Shown here one piece after another: positions 43,226 to 51,069 of a stretch of DNA of 64,000 nt (positions are counted from its first letter, which is position 1; each line of letters begins with the position of its first letter). Made by a program: the position numbers and the translations under genes. This DNA comes from Fibrella aestuarina BUZ 2 (GTDB lineage: Bacteria > Bacteroidota > Bacteroidia > Cytophagales > Spirosomataceae): NCBI RefSeq assembly GCF_000331105.1, contig NC_020054.1, forward strand, positions 2,140,813 to 2,204,812, written 5' to 3'. The notes under the pieces were generated by a model. It saw nothing but the letters and a program-made list of their open reading frames with translations, ran no database searches and was not told the origin of the DNA.

Positions 43226-43819
43226 GAAGTGGGTAAACTAGGGTAGCTCGTCGTTGAGCCATGAAAACGCAAATAAACACTTTATTAACAGCGCTCCGGC
43301 AGACAAAAGATACTATTGCCAGATCACTGGTTAGCGAAACAAAAACGGTCTGTTTCTTCGCGGAATAGTACTACGTAGTGCCTTCGTGACCGTTGCCCGC
43401 TACAGCAGAGTGGATAACACGTACCTAATAAAAGCTCGGCTCAGCTTGTTGTGTCGGCCAATAGTTGATCAAACGAATTGTATTATTTGGGGAACTGCGC
43501 TTGTTCTTACTCAATACTATCAGTGGCGTTGGAAGGGCTACAGTTGCATTTGGAAACCGCTATTGAGCGGATCTACTCCCGGTAAAGTACGTTGCCGCAA
43601 CGTCTTCTTAAGTCAGTATACGTCTTTGCTTTTTCGAAGAACTCAGTTATACGATTTGATATATAGCATATACTACTGTAATCTTTGTCAACCAAATCGG
43701 CCTCATCCGCATAGATCCGGGTAATTGGTTTGCCTGCTGGTCTATTGCTATGACAGAGGCAACCGACTAGCCCTTTGCGGATCGTTTCAGTTTGAAGTAA
43801 CTTCCTCTAAAACACCTAT
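43226..43819. other. 594-bp spacer with no confident gene
   Basis: This is the divergent region between the double amidohydrolase gene and the exported protein gene at 43820. An open frame exists but lacks coding character. A TTG at about 43657 and TAATCTTTG at about 43679 resemble promoter boxes for the rightward gene. I see nothing else. Confidence 0.4.
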
Positions 43820-44566
43820 ATGCAGCGTTTTTTGCTTTTAGCTTCGTTGGTATCTGCCTGGTTTACCGCTCTCGGACAGACCCAATCCATTAATCAAACC
43901 ACGAAGGACTGGATCAGCCTGTCGGGCGATCCGGTGCCTATGACGAGTGGTGTGATTTCCAGCTTCAACCATTACAACAAGCAACTGCTGGGTACGTCCT
44001 ACGAAGACAGTACCTTTCAGGCGGGCAACATCCGGTTTTACGGCAAAGTCCCCGGCACCCGCCTCGACTCGCTGCTTGGCGTGCCGATGCGACATGATCT
44101 GCTCACGCAGCAGCTTGAGATTCTGGCGGGTCCCAACAACATTCGGGTGGCTCAGGCCCCGCAGGTAAGGCAGTTTACAATCAACAATCGAAAGTTACAG
44201 GCGGCTTCGTACTACGTCAACGTTCGGGAGTTTCGGGGCGAGGCCGATGTACTATTGGGCTTTTTTGAGGTACTGACCACGGGTCGGGCAACATTGCTGC
44301 GGTACCCGTCGGCCATCATCCGCAAGAGCGATTACAACGTAGCGCTCAGTGTCGGCAATAAAGACGATGCCCTGGAGCTGAAACAGGTCTGGTATGTGGC
44401 GAAGGGCCCCAAGGCCGTTGTGTTCTCGCCCAGCAAACGGGCCATTCTGAGCCTGTTTGCCGACAAAGAAGCCGATATGACAACGTACCTGAAAACGCAA
44501 AAGCCCGACCTGAAAAGTCGGGCGGGGTTAACGGCACTCGTGGCGTATTACAACTCGCTCGAATGA
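43820..44566 (+). CDS. Exported protein of unknown function
   Basis: This 248-residue protein has a signal peptide MQRFLLLASLVSAWFTALGQ. The rest is a soluble alpha/beta protein with FNHYNKQLLGTSYEDSTFQAG, YVNVREFRGEADVLLGFFEVL and a Lys/Ala-rich C-terminus (LFADKEADMTTYLKTQKPDLKSR). A C-terminal DKE-like helical tail is seen in many uncharacterised Cytophagales proteins. No family is recognised. Its stop codon lies in the left arm of a 34-nt inverted repeat. Confidence 0.6.
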   Translation: MQRFLLLASLVSAWFTALGQTQSINQTTKDWISLSGDPVPMTSGVISSFNHYNKQLLGTSYEDSTFQAGNIRFYGKVPGTRLDSLLGVPMRHDLLTQQLEILAGPNNIRVAQAPQVRQFTINNRKLQAASYYVNVREFRGEADVLLGFFEVLTTGRATLLRYPSAIIRKSDYNVALSVGNKDDALELKQVWYVAKGPKAVVFSPSKRAILSLFADKEADMTTYLKTQKPDLKSRAGLTALVAYYNSLE

Positions 44567-44671
44567 CTACTGTACGATGAATAATGTACAATGGGGCGGT
44601 TCCAGGATGAGCCTGCGCCAGCGGTACGTGGCCAACTCCATTGTACATTGTTCATCGTACAGTAGTCATTC
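44561..44671. repeat. Inverted repeat, ACAATGTACAATG family, copy 2
   Basis: Arms at 44561-44594 and 44638-44671 pair over 34 bp with one mismatch. The left arm includes the stop codon of the gene to the left and the right arm reaches the stop codon of the convergent gene. It ends both transcripts. The loop holds GCGGTACGTGG. The same family recurs at 26581-26680 and 50007-50106. Confidence 0.75.
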
Positions 44672-45264
44672 TAATTCCTCTTCGAAATTTCGTCGCGGAT
44701 TTTGGCGGCGCGCTCATACTCTTCGTTGCCGAGCGCTTCGTCGAGCATGCGTTGCAGTTCATCGACGGTCATGTCTTTCAACTGCTCACCGAAGGCGCGT
44801 GGCGACCGGCTCGATGCGCGCACCAGCTCTTCCTGGTCTTCATCTTCTTCCTCAGACGTGGCCGTAATGCCCGCTTCTGACAGGATCGACTCGTAGGTAT
44901 AGATCGACACCCCGAACCGGATACCGATGGCGATGGCATCCGACGGGCGGGCATCAACGACCGTCTCCTGCACGCCGTCTGAGCAGACGATGCGCGCAAA
45001 GAAGATGCCTTCCCGGAGGTCGGAGATAACGATTTCGCGCACCGTGAAGCCGAAATTTTTGGCGAATTGCTTGAAGAGATCGTGTGTCATCGGCCGGTTG
45101 GGCACAATTTTCTCGATCTCGATGGCGATAGCCTGCGCTTCAAACATACCGATGATGATGGGCAAGCGACGATTGCCATATTCTTCACCCAGTACCAACG
45201 CAAACGAACCCGACTGCGACTGGCTGGGCGACAAGCCTAATATTTCTAATTTAATCTTTTCCAC
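44671..45264 (-). CDS. Bifunctional nuclease family (BFN/DUF151) protein with UVR motif
   Basis: This 197-residue cytoplasmic protein has the BFN/DUF151 domain at about 1-135 (LEILGLSPSQSQSGSFALVLGE, LPIIIGMFEAQAIAIEIE, VDARPSDAIAIGIRFGVSIYT). An acidic linker (SEEEDEDQEE) leads to a UvrB/UvrC-like motif (DEALGNEEYERAAKIRDEISKR) at the C-terminus. In plants, BFN proteins show RNase and DNase activity; the bacterial role is not settled. It converges on an unknown exported protein, with a long inverted repeat in the gap. Confidence 0.88.
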   Translation of the reverse strand: MEKIKLEILGLSPSQSQSGSFALVLGEEYGNRRLPIIIGMFEAQAIAIEIEKIVPNRPMTHDLFKQFAKNFGFTVREIVISDLREGIFFARIVCSDGVQETVVDARPSDAIAIGIRFGVSIYTYESILSEAGITATSEEEDEDQEELVRASSRSPRAFGEQLKDMTVDELQRMLDEALGNEEYERAAKIRDEISKRN

Positions 45265-45313
45265 GTCGCAAAATTAACCGTTGTGACGTTCGTTTGTTCA
45301 CGGTAAAATAAGT

Positions 45314-45390
45314 TTGGCGCTTGATGTTTACCGTTTAATGTTGTCGCGTCAGGTACGAAGCAACGTCAAACAGGAACCACCAAACGCCAA
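45314..45390. repeat. Imperfect 30-nt inverted repeat
   Basis: Arms at 45314-45343 and 45361-45390 match at about 23 of 30 positions, with mostly transition mismatches. It lies between the BFN gene and the end of the flavin/Rieske operon and may terminate the latter or mark a boundary. Confidence 0.45.
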
Positions 45391-45392
45391 TC

Positions 45393-46688
45393 CTATTTCA
45401 CCTTCACCAGCAGCGTTATAATATTGGCCGTCAGGCCGGTACTGCGGAGGTAATGGCCGTAACGCAGTTCGAGCGATTGCCAGGGCCGAACGCCCAACAC
45501 GCCACCCGGCGGCGCCATTCGGATACCCGTTCCCACAAATTGGGTCGAGATGTTGCCGATGTCGTAATCGCTGGTGTGGTATGGCAACGTCGGGTTATGC
45601 TGTCCGTAGGGACGGAAATAGTCGACTGCCGTTTGGGTGTGGAACCGGTAGAACGGGCTGATCGACAGGAACGCCGTCAGCTTGATGGGCACTTCCACAT
45701 TGGCCGTATGCGCTACCATGCCCCAATCATCGACATAGAACCGATAAAACGTTCGCAGAATGGCGTGATCGCCCTGGAAGTAGTTGGCGCGGAGGCTCAC
45801 TGGGAACTTGAGGCGTGTGCCGGGCAGGCGTTCGGTGGTTTCGGTGCCATCGGTAAAATAAACGCGGTGAAATGGGGTGCTCAGCAACCCCTGCTGAAAG
45901 GACGGCTCCAACGTACCCAGCACCTGTAAGCGTTTGTTGATCACCTGCGATACCGACAACGCCAGATTGAACGTTTGCCGGGGTTTGCTGTCGACGCGTG
46001 TTCGGTCGCTGTGGGAGCCGGAACCGTAGTACGCTGGGCGTAGTTCGGCGGGTAAAATGGCGTCGTAGGTATCCAGAAAGGCGCTTCCCCGTACGCTCAC
46101 TTCCCGATTGCGGTCGGCCGAGAGCTTGGCAAACTGCGCCGTAAACCCGTGCGACCGGTAATCGTACTCCGTCGAATACGCATAGCTGAAGCCTTTCGTT
46201 ACACGCGTTACCGGGTTGAAGACCCGCCACGACACCGACGGATAGATGTGCACGTCGCTGCGTGAAGCCCCCGAAAAGACCGGGTCGATATTGTCCGACG
46301 AGGCCGAGGTGTAATAGTCGATGTTGGCGTCGATGTTGAGGTAATGCTGCCGCCCTTTCCGGTCTACCGCCGACAGCGTCAGATCGAACGAGTTGGCGAT
46401 ATCGGTCAGTTTCTCGGTGCCAATGCCACCCGTAATGGCCGAGTTATTGCCGTCCTGCTGGTAATAGCTCGACACGAAATTGATTTCTTCCAGCTTCAAC
46501 CCCCGGCTTTCATACGGGCCTTTGGGGGGCGTAGCCGAGGCGGTTTGGCGTGGTGCCGTGCCGTTCGTCGGGCCAAGGCTTCTTTCGTAATAGACGGGGC
46601 TGCCTGATCGGGTTGTGTCGCGTTTGACTTGTGCCCGGCCTGCCGTAAAAGCCAGCAGGGTCGCTACGGTGAGTACGACTTTCTTCAT
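45393..46688 (-). CDS. DUF3570 outer-membrane barrel protein, last gene of a redox operon
   Basis: This 431-residue protein has a signal peptide (MKKVVLTVATLLAFTAGRAQ). The long body of amphipathic strands, such as KGFSYAYSTEYDYRSHGFTAQF, REVSVRGSAFLDTYDAIL, LALSVSQVINKRLQVLG and LELRYGHYLRSTGLTAN, matches DUF3570, a predicted outer-membrane barrel. It follows DUF4266 by 28 bp and is transcribed after Rieske, thioredoxin and ApbE genes. The context implies it passes electrons, a flavin-bearing lipoprotein or a substrate across the outer membrane. Its exact role is unknown. Confidence 0.82.
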   Translation of the reverse strand: MKKVVLTVATLLAFTAGRAQVKRDTTRSGSPVYYERSLGPTNGTAPRQTASATPPKGPYESRGLKLEEINFVSSYYQQDGNNSAITGGIGTEKLTDIANSFDLTLSAVDRKGRQHYLNIDANIDYYTSASSDNIDPVFSGASRSDVHIYPSVSWRVFNPVTRVTKGFSYAYSTEYDYRSHGFTAQFAKLSADRNREVSVRGSAFLDTYDAILPAELRPAYYGSGSHSDRTRVDSKPRQTFNLALSVSQVINKRLQVLGTLEPSFQQGLLSTPFHRVYFTDGTETTERLPGTRLKFPVSLRANYFQGDHAILRTFYRFYVDDWGMVAHTANVEVPIKLTAFLSISPFYRFHTQTAVDYFRPYGQHNPTLPYHTSDYDIGNISTQFVGTGIRMAPPGGVLGVRPWQSLELRYGHYLRSTGLTANIITLLVKVK

Positions 46689-46716
46689 GGTCGGTTATCA
46701 GGTACGTTGTCGTGGG

Positions 46717-46947
46717 CTAATTGCAGCCACAGCCCCCGCTGCTCTTGCCACCGCTGGCACCCGATGGTCCTTCCCGGTACAGATAAAAACTGCTTTCGAA
46801 CTTCTCCGATTTGCGGTTGGTCAGTTCCATTTCCGAGTCGTTAAGCCGGTTTTTCTGGTATTCTTTCACCGTAACGCAGCTCGTAGCCGAGAGGCAAAGC
46901 GCCAGCCCAAACCCAAAGGCCAGCAGCCGATATGTGTTCCTGTTCAT
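46717..46947 (-). CDS. DUF4266 lipoprotein with possible flavinylation motif
   Basis: This 76-residue protein has a signal sequence ending in the lipobox SATSC (Cys24 lipidated), a charged middle (VKEYQKNRLNDSEMELTNR) and a Gly/Ser/Cys tail REGPSGASGGKSSGGCGCN. The DUF4266 family is recognised by this tail. SGAS at about residues 62-65, with Glu three residues before it, resembles the target of ApbE, D-x-x-(S/T)-G-A-(S/T), which gains FMN on the Ser or Thr. The gene starts within the ApbE stop (ATGA overlap), so coupling with a flavin transferase is direct. The CxC end could bind a metal or form a disulfide. Confidence 0.8.
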   Translation of the reverse strand: MNRNTYRLLAFGFGLALCLSATSCVTVKEYQKNRLNDSEMELTNRKSEKFESSFYLYREGPSGASGGKSSGGCGCN

Positions 46948-47921
46948 GCAGTTAGTCTGATGGTTTTTGACGTAAACAGCCGGTCGTGATCGTCGATCAG
47001 AATGCAGCCTATGTTGGGTAATTGGTTGATCAGATGCAGGCCAACTTGCGGCCCCATCACCATAATGGGCGTGGCCAGGGCGTCGGCTAGCTCGGCGTTG
47101 GGCGCGATTACGGTGACGCTCTTCAGGCCCAACACGGGGTAGCCCGTGCGCGGGTCGATGGTGTGGCTGTAGCGTTTGCCGCCGATGAGTACGTATTTCT
47201 CGTAATCGCCCGACGTCGCCACGGCATAACCGCTGATGCTGAGCCGGGAAAACGCCGTCTGGCGCGCATTGGGGTCGGCAATGCCGATGGTCCAGGGCTG
47301 GCCGTTGGGTTGGGTGCCCCAGGCCGTCAGGTCGCCTGCCGCGTTTACCACCCCCGACTGAATCCCAAGCTGCTGCATCACGTAACGGGCCCGCTCGGCG
47401 GCATAGCCTTTGCCGATGCCTCCGAAGCCTATGCGCATGCCCGCCTCGGCCAGCATTACGCTCCTGTCGGCCGGGTTGAGTTGCACTTTTCGGTAGTCGA
47501 TCAACTGCACCGATTGCCGCACCTGCTCGGGGTCAGGTAGCGCGTCCATCGTCGTGTCGAAGTTCCAGAGGCGCTTGTCGATGCCGCCGTAGGTGATGTC
47601 AAACGCGCCCTGCGTCAGACCCGACAGTTTCAGCGACCGTTCGATCAGCGCAAACACCTCGGCATCGACCACCACCGGCACCACACCGGCCATAGCGTTA
47701 ATCTGATTCGTCTGGCTGTCGGGCCGGAACGTCGTCAGCAGCGCCTCAATTCGGCTGACTTCGGCAATGGCCGCGTCGATAGCCGCCCCGGCGATGCCGG
47801 GCCCGTCAGGTACGTTGTCAGTAACGACGCTGATTTCGAGCCGGTTGCCCATGAGGCGCAGCACTTTTTTGTGCAGCCGCCCAGACCGGTCAGTGAGCAG
47901 CGGCGGCAGCGTCGATGTCAT
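46944..47921 (-). CDS. apbE: FAD:protein FMN transferase (ApbE family)
   Basis: This 325-residue enzyme moves FMN from FAD onto a Ser or Thr of a target protein. Signatures are LMGNRLEISVV near the N-terminus, GGIGKGYAAERARYVM, GVVNAAGDLTAWG and SGDYEKYVLIGGKRYSHTIDPRTGYPV. Unusually, no signal peptide is visible: it starts MTSTLPPLLTDRSG, whereas many ApbE proteins are exported, so transfer may occur in the cytoplasm or the true start may differ. It overlaps the thioredoxin gene by 32 bp upstream and the DUF4266 gene downstream by 4 bp. The best local target is the DUF4266 lipoprotein. Confidence 0.93.
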   Translation of the reverse strand: MTSTLPPLLTDRSGRLHKKVLRLMGNRLEISVVTDNVPDGPGIAGAAIDAAIAEVSRIEALLTTFRPDSQTNQINAMAGVVPVVVDAEVFALIERSLKLSGLTQGAFDITYGGIDKRLWNFDTTMDALPDPEQVRQSVQLIDYRKVQLNPADRSVMLAEAGMRIGFGGIGKGYAAERARYVMQQLGIQSGVVNAAGDLTAWGTQPNGQPWTIGIADPNARQTAFSRLSISGYAVATSGDYEKYVLIGGKRYSHTIDPRTGYPVLGLKSVTVIAPNAELADALATPIMVMGPQVGLHLINQLPNIGCILIDDHDRLFTSKTIRLTA

Positions 47922-48342
47922 TGATGAGGGATTGGAGCGTCAGCGAAGCCGGATAGCCCGACCAGTTGCGCAGGACTTTTCCGTTGGCATCGAGCAGCAC
48001 CGTCATTGGAAACTGCCCGTCGGGGTTGTAGCGCTCGGCCAAACTTTCATTGTGGGCGGTTTGCTCGGCGCTCAGCTGATTTTTCTTTGCTCGCGGAAAA
48101 TCGGCCCGGACCAGAACCAGTTGTTTATCGGCGTAGGTCGTGAAGGCGTCCGATTCGTAAATCTCTTTTTTTAGCTTGATGCAGGGCCCACACCAGTCGG
48201 AACCCGAAAAGTACAGCAGGATCAGCTTGTGGCCCGCTTTGGCCTCGTTTTTAGCCTGCTCTAGGTTGGTCTGCCACAACGGCGCCAGTCGCGGTGCTGC
48301 CAGCAGGTTCAGAAAAAGTGTAAGTGCAAGTACGGTTTTCAT
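47890..48342 (-). CDS. Exported thioredoxin-like protein
   Basis: This 150-residue protein has a signal peptide (MKTVLALTLFLNLLAAP). The thioredoxin fold holds the active-site GSDWCGPCIKLKKEIY with Cys51 and Cys54, followed by YADKQLVLVRADFPR and FPMTVLLDANGKVL with the cis-Pro loop. CGPC is the classic thioredoxin motif; the fold resembles the DUF255/thioredoxin_7 group. It lies 6 bp after the Rieske gene and overlaps apbE by 32 bp, so it is the second gene of the operon. It may keep the Cys residues of the lipoproteins reduced. Confidence 0.9.
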   Translation of the reverse strand: MKTVLALTLFLNLLAAPRLAPLWQTNLEQAKNEAKAGHKLILLYFSGSDWCGPCIKLKKEIYESDAFTTYADKQLVLVRADFPRAKKNQLSAEQTAHNESLAERYNPDGQFPMTVLLDANGKVLRNWSGYPASLTLQSLINDIDAAAAAH

Positions 48343-48348
48343 AGTTGG

Positions 48349-48855
48349 TTAGCTGTAGATGATTAGCGTTTTGCCGTCGGTGAGGGTTTTGTAGGCGGTG
48401 ATACCCCGGCCCGCCAGGCTGTTTTTGCCGGTGCCATCGAGGTTGAACCGAGCCCCGTGGGCGGTGCAATAGAACTCCGTGCTCCCGTTGAGGATGACCT
48501 GTTTCTTCGGCTCATGGCTACAGGTCTGGGTTACGGCGGCAAAAGCCGTGGACGAAATGCGGCCAACGGTGATGCCACTTCGCTGAATGTAGCCGCCTAC
48601 TTTGGATAGCGCCGTTTCATTCGCCAACGTTAGCGTCAGGAGTGGGTTCTTCACACCAAGCACATCGGCGGTGCTGCCCGTCGAACTGGCGGGCGTTGTT
48701 ACGGTTGTGCTGGTGCCGCCACCCACGGTCTGCCCGTCTTTAGTCAGCGTCAGGGCATCTACGTAGGTGTCTTCCTCTTTAACGCAGGAGGTTAGAATGG
48801 CCATCAGCGCTGCACCCCGAAATCCCATGTTCTTTAGAAACGTATATCGATTCAT
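48349..48855 (-). CDS. Rieske [2Fe-2S] lipoprotein, first gene of the redox operon
   Basis: This 168-residue protein begins MNRYTFLKNMGFRGAALMAILTSC with a lipobox at Cys24. A Ser/Thr/Gly-rich segment follows. The Rieske cluster ligands are Cys112 and His114 (QTCSHEP) and Cys130 and His133 (FYCTAHGARF), giving C-x-H-x15-C-x2-H, the exact Rieske spacing. The cluster would sit outside the inner membrane on a lipid anchor. It opens the operon with thioredoxin, ApbE, DUF4266 and DUF3570. I chose the ATG at 48855; an in-frame ATG at 48876 adds seven residues. Confidence 0.85.
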   Translation of the reverse strand: MNRYTFLKNMGFRGAALMAILTSCVKEEDTYVDALTLTKDGQTVGGGTSTTVTTPASSTGSTADVLGVKNPLLTLTLANETALSKVGGYIQRSGITVGRISSTAFAAVTQTCSHEPKKQVILNGSTEFYCTAHGARFNLDGTGKNSLAGRGITAYKTLTDGKTLIIYS

Positions 48856-48923
48856 ACTTACTAGACGTATAATCAATTATACGTAGGAAAGCGGCGGTCT
48901 GTTGCAGCGGGTGAGTATTAAAT

Positions 48924-48958
48924 AAGAAGGCCACCGGGTATACCACGGTGGCCTTCTT
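48924..48958 (-). terminator. Terminator hairpin after etfA
   Basis: AAGAAGGCCACCG and CGGTGGCCTTCTT pair perfectly over 13 bp around a 9-nt loop. Read on the minus strand it is followed by AT-rich sequence. It separates the etfBA transcript from the Rieske operon, both on the minus strand. Confidence 0.75.
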
Positions 48959-49019
48959 GGTACTGAACCTTATCGGTTTTGGATGGCGTACCGACCCCGC
49001 CCTATAAGGTTTGAAACGA

Positions 49020-49982
49020 CTAAAGGGCCTGCACGGCTTTGGTCAGGCGGGGCAGCACCTCGAACACGTCGCCGACGATACCGTAGTCGGCCGATTTGAA
49101 GAACGGCGCTTCGGGGTCTTTGTTGATCACCACGATCACCTTCGACGAGTTGACACCCGCCAGGTGCTGAATGGCCCCCGAGATACCCGCCGCGATGTAG
49201 AGATTCGGGCTGACTTTGATGCCCGTTTGGCCCACGTGCTCGTGGTGAGGGCGCCAATCGAGGTCAGAAACGGGCTTCGAGCAGGCGGTAGCGGCGTGTA
49301 GGGCCTTGGCCAAGTCTTCCACGATGCCCCAGTTTTCGGGCCCTTTCAGACCACGGCCGGCCGATACCACCAGATCGGCTTCGGGCAGCAAGATGTCGCC
49401 GGTAGCTTTCTCCGTATTGGTCACTTTCAGCACAAAATCACCGTCGTTCAGGGTAGGCGTGAAGGCGTCTACCTGCGCCGAGGCGTCGGTCTCTTCGGGC
49501 GTGATGGTGTTCTTCTTGATGGCCAGAATTTTCACGTCGGCTTTCAACTCATTGAAGGCAAACGCTTTGCCCGTATAAATACTCGTTTTTACGCGGAAGC
49601 CGTTGCTCAGGTCGGGCAGGTCGATCACGTTGGGCGCAAGGCCTGCTTTGAGCTTACCCGCCAGCCGGGCCGCCATGGCATCACCCAACGACGACTTGGC
49701 CAGCACCACGACTTTGGCGCCTTCCTGTTGCGCAGCGGCGGCCACCACCGAGGCGTAGGCCATACCGTTCACTTCGTTCAGCTTGCTGTCGGCAGCGTGC
49801 AGCACTTTGGTAGCGCCAAAGCGACCCGCCGTGGCCAGCTCGCCCTGATCGGCCGCGCCAATCACGACCGCCGTGGCCGATGTACCCAGCATCCCGGCTA
49901 CCTTCGAGCCGTAAAAAATGGCCTCCTGTGAGGACTTCTTGAGCTTCCCTTCGTCGAGTTCAGCAAAGATTAAGACAGACAT
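49020..49982 (-). CDS. etfA: Electron transfer flavoprotein, alpha subunit
   Basis: This 320-residue protein is the FAD-binding half of the heterodimeric electron transfer flavoprotein, which takes electrons from acyl-CoA and related dehydrogenases. The N-terminal domain (about 1-180) has VVVLAKSSLGDAMAARLAGKL. The C-terminal FAD domain has VVSAGRGLKGPENWG, HVGQTGIKVSPNLYIAAGISGAIQH and VVINKDPEAPFFKSADYG, the family signature. It is downstream of etfB, with a long inverted repeat in the 127-bp gap. Length is normal. Confidence 0.96.
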   Translation of the reverse strand: MSVLIFAELDEGKLKKSSQEAIFYGSKVAGMLGTSATAVVIGAADQGELATAGRFGATKVLHAADSKLNEVNGMAYASVVAAAAQQEGAKVVVLAKSSLGDAMAARLAGKLKAGLAPNVIDLPDLSNGFRVKTSIYTGKAFAFNELKADVKILAIKKNTITPEETDASAQVDAFTPTLNDGDFVLKVTNTEKATGDILLPEADLVVSAGRGLKGPENWGIVEDLAKALHAATACSKPVSDLDWRPHHEHVGQTGIKVSPNLYIAAGISGAIQHLAGVNSSKVIVVINKDPEAPFFKSADYGIVGDVFEVLPRLTKAVQAL

Positions 49983-50006
49983 GTGTTTGCTTGAGAGTAG
50001 GTGTAG

Positions 50007-50106
50007 GAATGAACAATGTACATTGCATGATGTACAATGATTTGGTCTGCGCTAGAACGTCCCTCAGCGAAGCCATTATACATCGTGCATTATTCATTAT
50101 ACATTC
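50007..50106. repeat. Inverted repeat, ACAATGTACAATG family, copy 3
   Basis: Arms at 50007-50040 and 50073-50106 match at about 26 of 34 positions and share the AATG-(T/A)ACAATGTA units of the copies at 26581-26680 and 44561-44671. The loop has GAACGTCCC, near the CAACGTACC word found in copy 1. It lies between etfB and etfA, inside the expected transcript. Confidence 0.65.
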
Positions 50107-50109
50107 AGT

Positions 50110-50847
50110 TTAGATCACTTTCGCTTCGGTGCGGAGGAGCTGAATGAGCTTCTCGGCTTCGTCGGCAGGAATCATTTTGACGGCACCACGTGGCGCGGGC
50201 AGTTCGTAGCTGGCCACGGCGGTGAGCGAGTCATTTCCGGCCGGCTGCACCACTTTCAGCGGCTTGGTCCGGGCCGTCATGATACCGCGCATGTTCGGGA
50301 TTTTCCATTCGGCGATGGGCTCCTGGCAACCCAGTACCAGCGGCAGCTGCGCTTCGATGTCTTCCTTACCGCCTTCGATTTCGCGGGTCATCTTGGCGGT
50401 GGTACCCTCCAAGTCGAGCCGCATAACGGGCGAAATCGACGGGATACCAAGCATTTCACCCACGATGCCGTGTACCTGACCGCCGTTGTAGTCGATCGAT
50501 TCACGACCCATCAGGATCAGATCGTATTGGGTTTCTTTGGCGGCAGCAGCAATTTGCTCGGCCACAAAATAGGCGTCGGTCGGCTCGGCGTTGACCCGGA
50601 TAGCATCGTCGGCACCAATGGCGAGGCACTTCCGAATTACCGGCTCGGCATCGGCCTCCCCTACGTTGAACACCGTCACGGAAGCACCTAGCTTTTCTTT
50701 TAGCTCGACGGCCCGCGCCAGCGCGTAGTCGTCGTAGGGTCCGGTGATAAACTGTACCCCCGCCTTGTTGAACTTCGTGTTATTGTCAGTGAAGGTAATT
50801 TTGGTCGTCGTGTCGGGCACGCTCGTCACGCACACTAAGATTTTCAT
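50110..50847 (-). CDS. etfB: Electron transfer flavoprotein, beta subunit
   Basis: This 245-residue partner of EtfA binds AMP and completes the electron carrier. Signatures are ILVCVTSVPDTTTKI at the start, DDYALARAVELKEKLGASVTVFNVG, and MGRESIDYNGGQVHGIVGEMLG. The DYALARA segment and the recognition-loop region match the beta family. It is transcribed first, then etfA after 127 bp. No linked dehydrogenase is in the window, so the pair probably serves several. Confidence 0.96.
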   Translation of the reverse strand: MKILVCVTSVPDTTTKITFTDNNTKFNKAGVQFITGPYDDYALARAVELKEKLGASVTVFNVGEADAEPVIRKCLAIGADDAIRVNAEPTDAYFVAEQIAAAAKETQYDLILMGRESIDYNGGQVHGIVGEMLGIPSISPVMRLDLEGTTAKMTREIEGGKEDIEAQLPLVLGCQEPIAEWKIPNMRGIMTARTKPLKVVQPAGNDSLTAVASYELPAPRGAVKMIPADEAEKLIQLLRTEAKVI

Positions 50848-50880
50848 GCGGATTCTGGTTTTTTGTGTTGAGGTGATGGG

Positions 50881-50990
50881 AACGCAGAGGAAGCGGATTT
50901 TTCGGATGGTCGCAAATTTCAGACTGATGCGATGAATTCATCTGGCTCGTTTACGCCGCGACCATCCCGAAAATTCGTGTCATCTGCGTG
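50881..50990. repeat. Imperfect 33-nt inverted repeat
   Basis: Arms at 50881-50913 and 50958-50990 match at about three quarters of 33 positions. The sequence class (GGATGGTCGC, with ATCTGCGT at the other end) recalls the repeat at 39977-40105. It lies in the divergent spacer between etfB and the small TPR gene. Confidence 0.5.
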
Positions 50991-51038
50991 CCAATCCACC
51001 TTTTGACTCGGCGAAATTAAACAGGTCTTTCAAATAAT

Positions 51039-51054
51039 AGTATGCATGCATACT
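51039..51054. promoter_or_regulatory. 16-bp perfect palindrome upstream of the TPR gene
   Basis: AGTATGCATGCATACT is fully symmetric and lies 15 bp upstream of the ATG at 51070, in the divergent spacer to etfB. It could be a dimeric regulator site. Chance palindromes of this length are rare, but function is unproven. Confidence 0.35.
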
Positions 51055-51069
51055 AATTTTTTAACAATT

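Noticed and set aside
43386..43724. 112-codon open frame in the spacer upstream of 43820
   Set aside because: The composition is odd (many Cys, Tyr, Arg and Trp), there is no recognisable domain, and a promoter-like box lies inside it. I treat it as chance.
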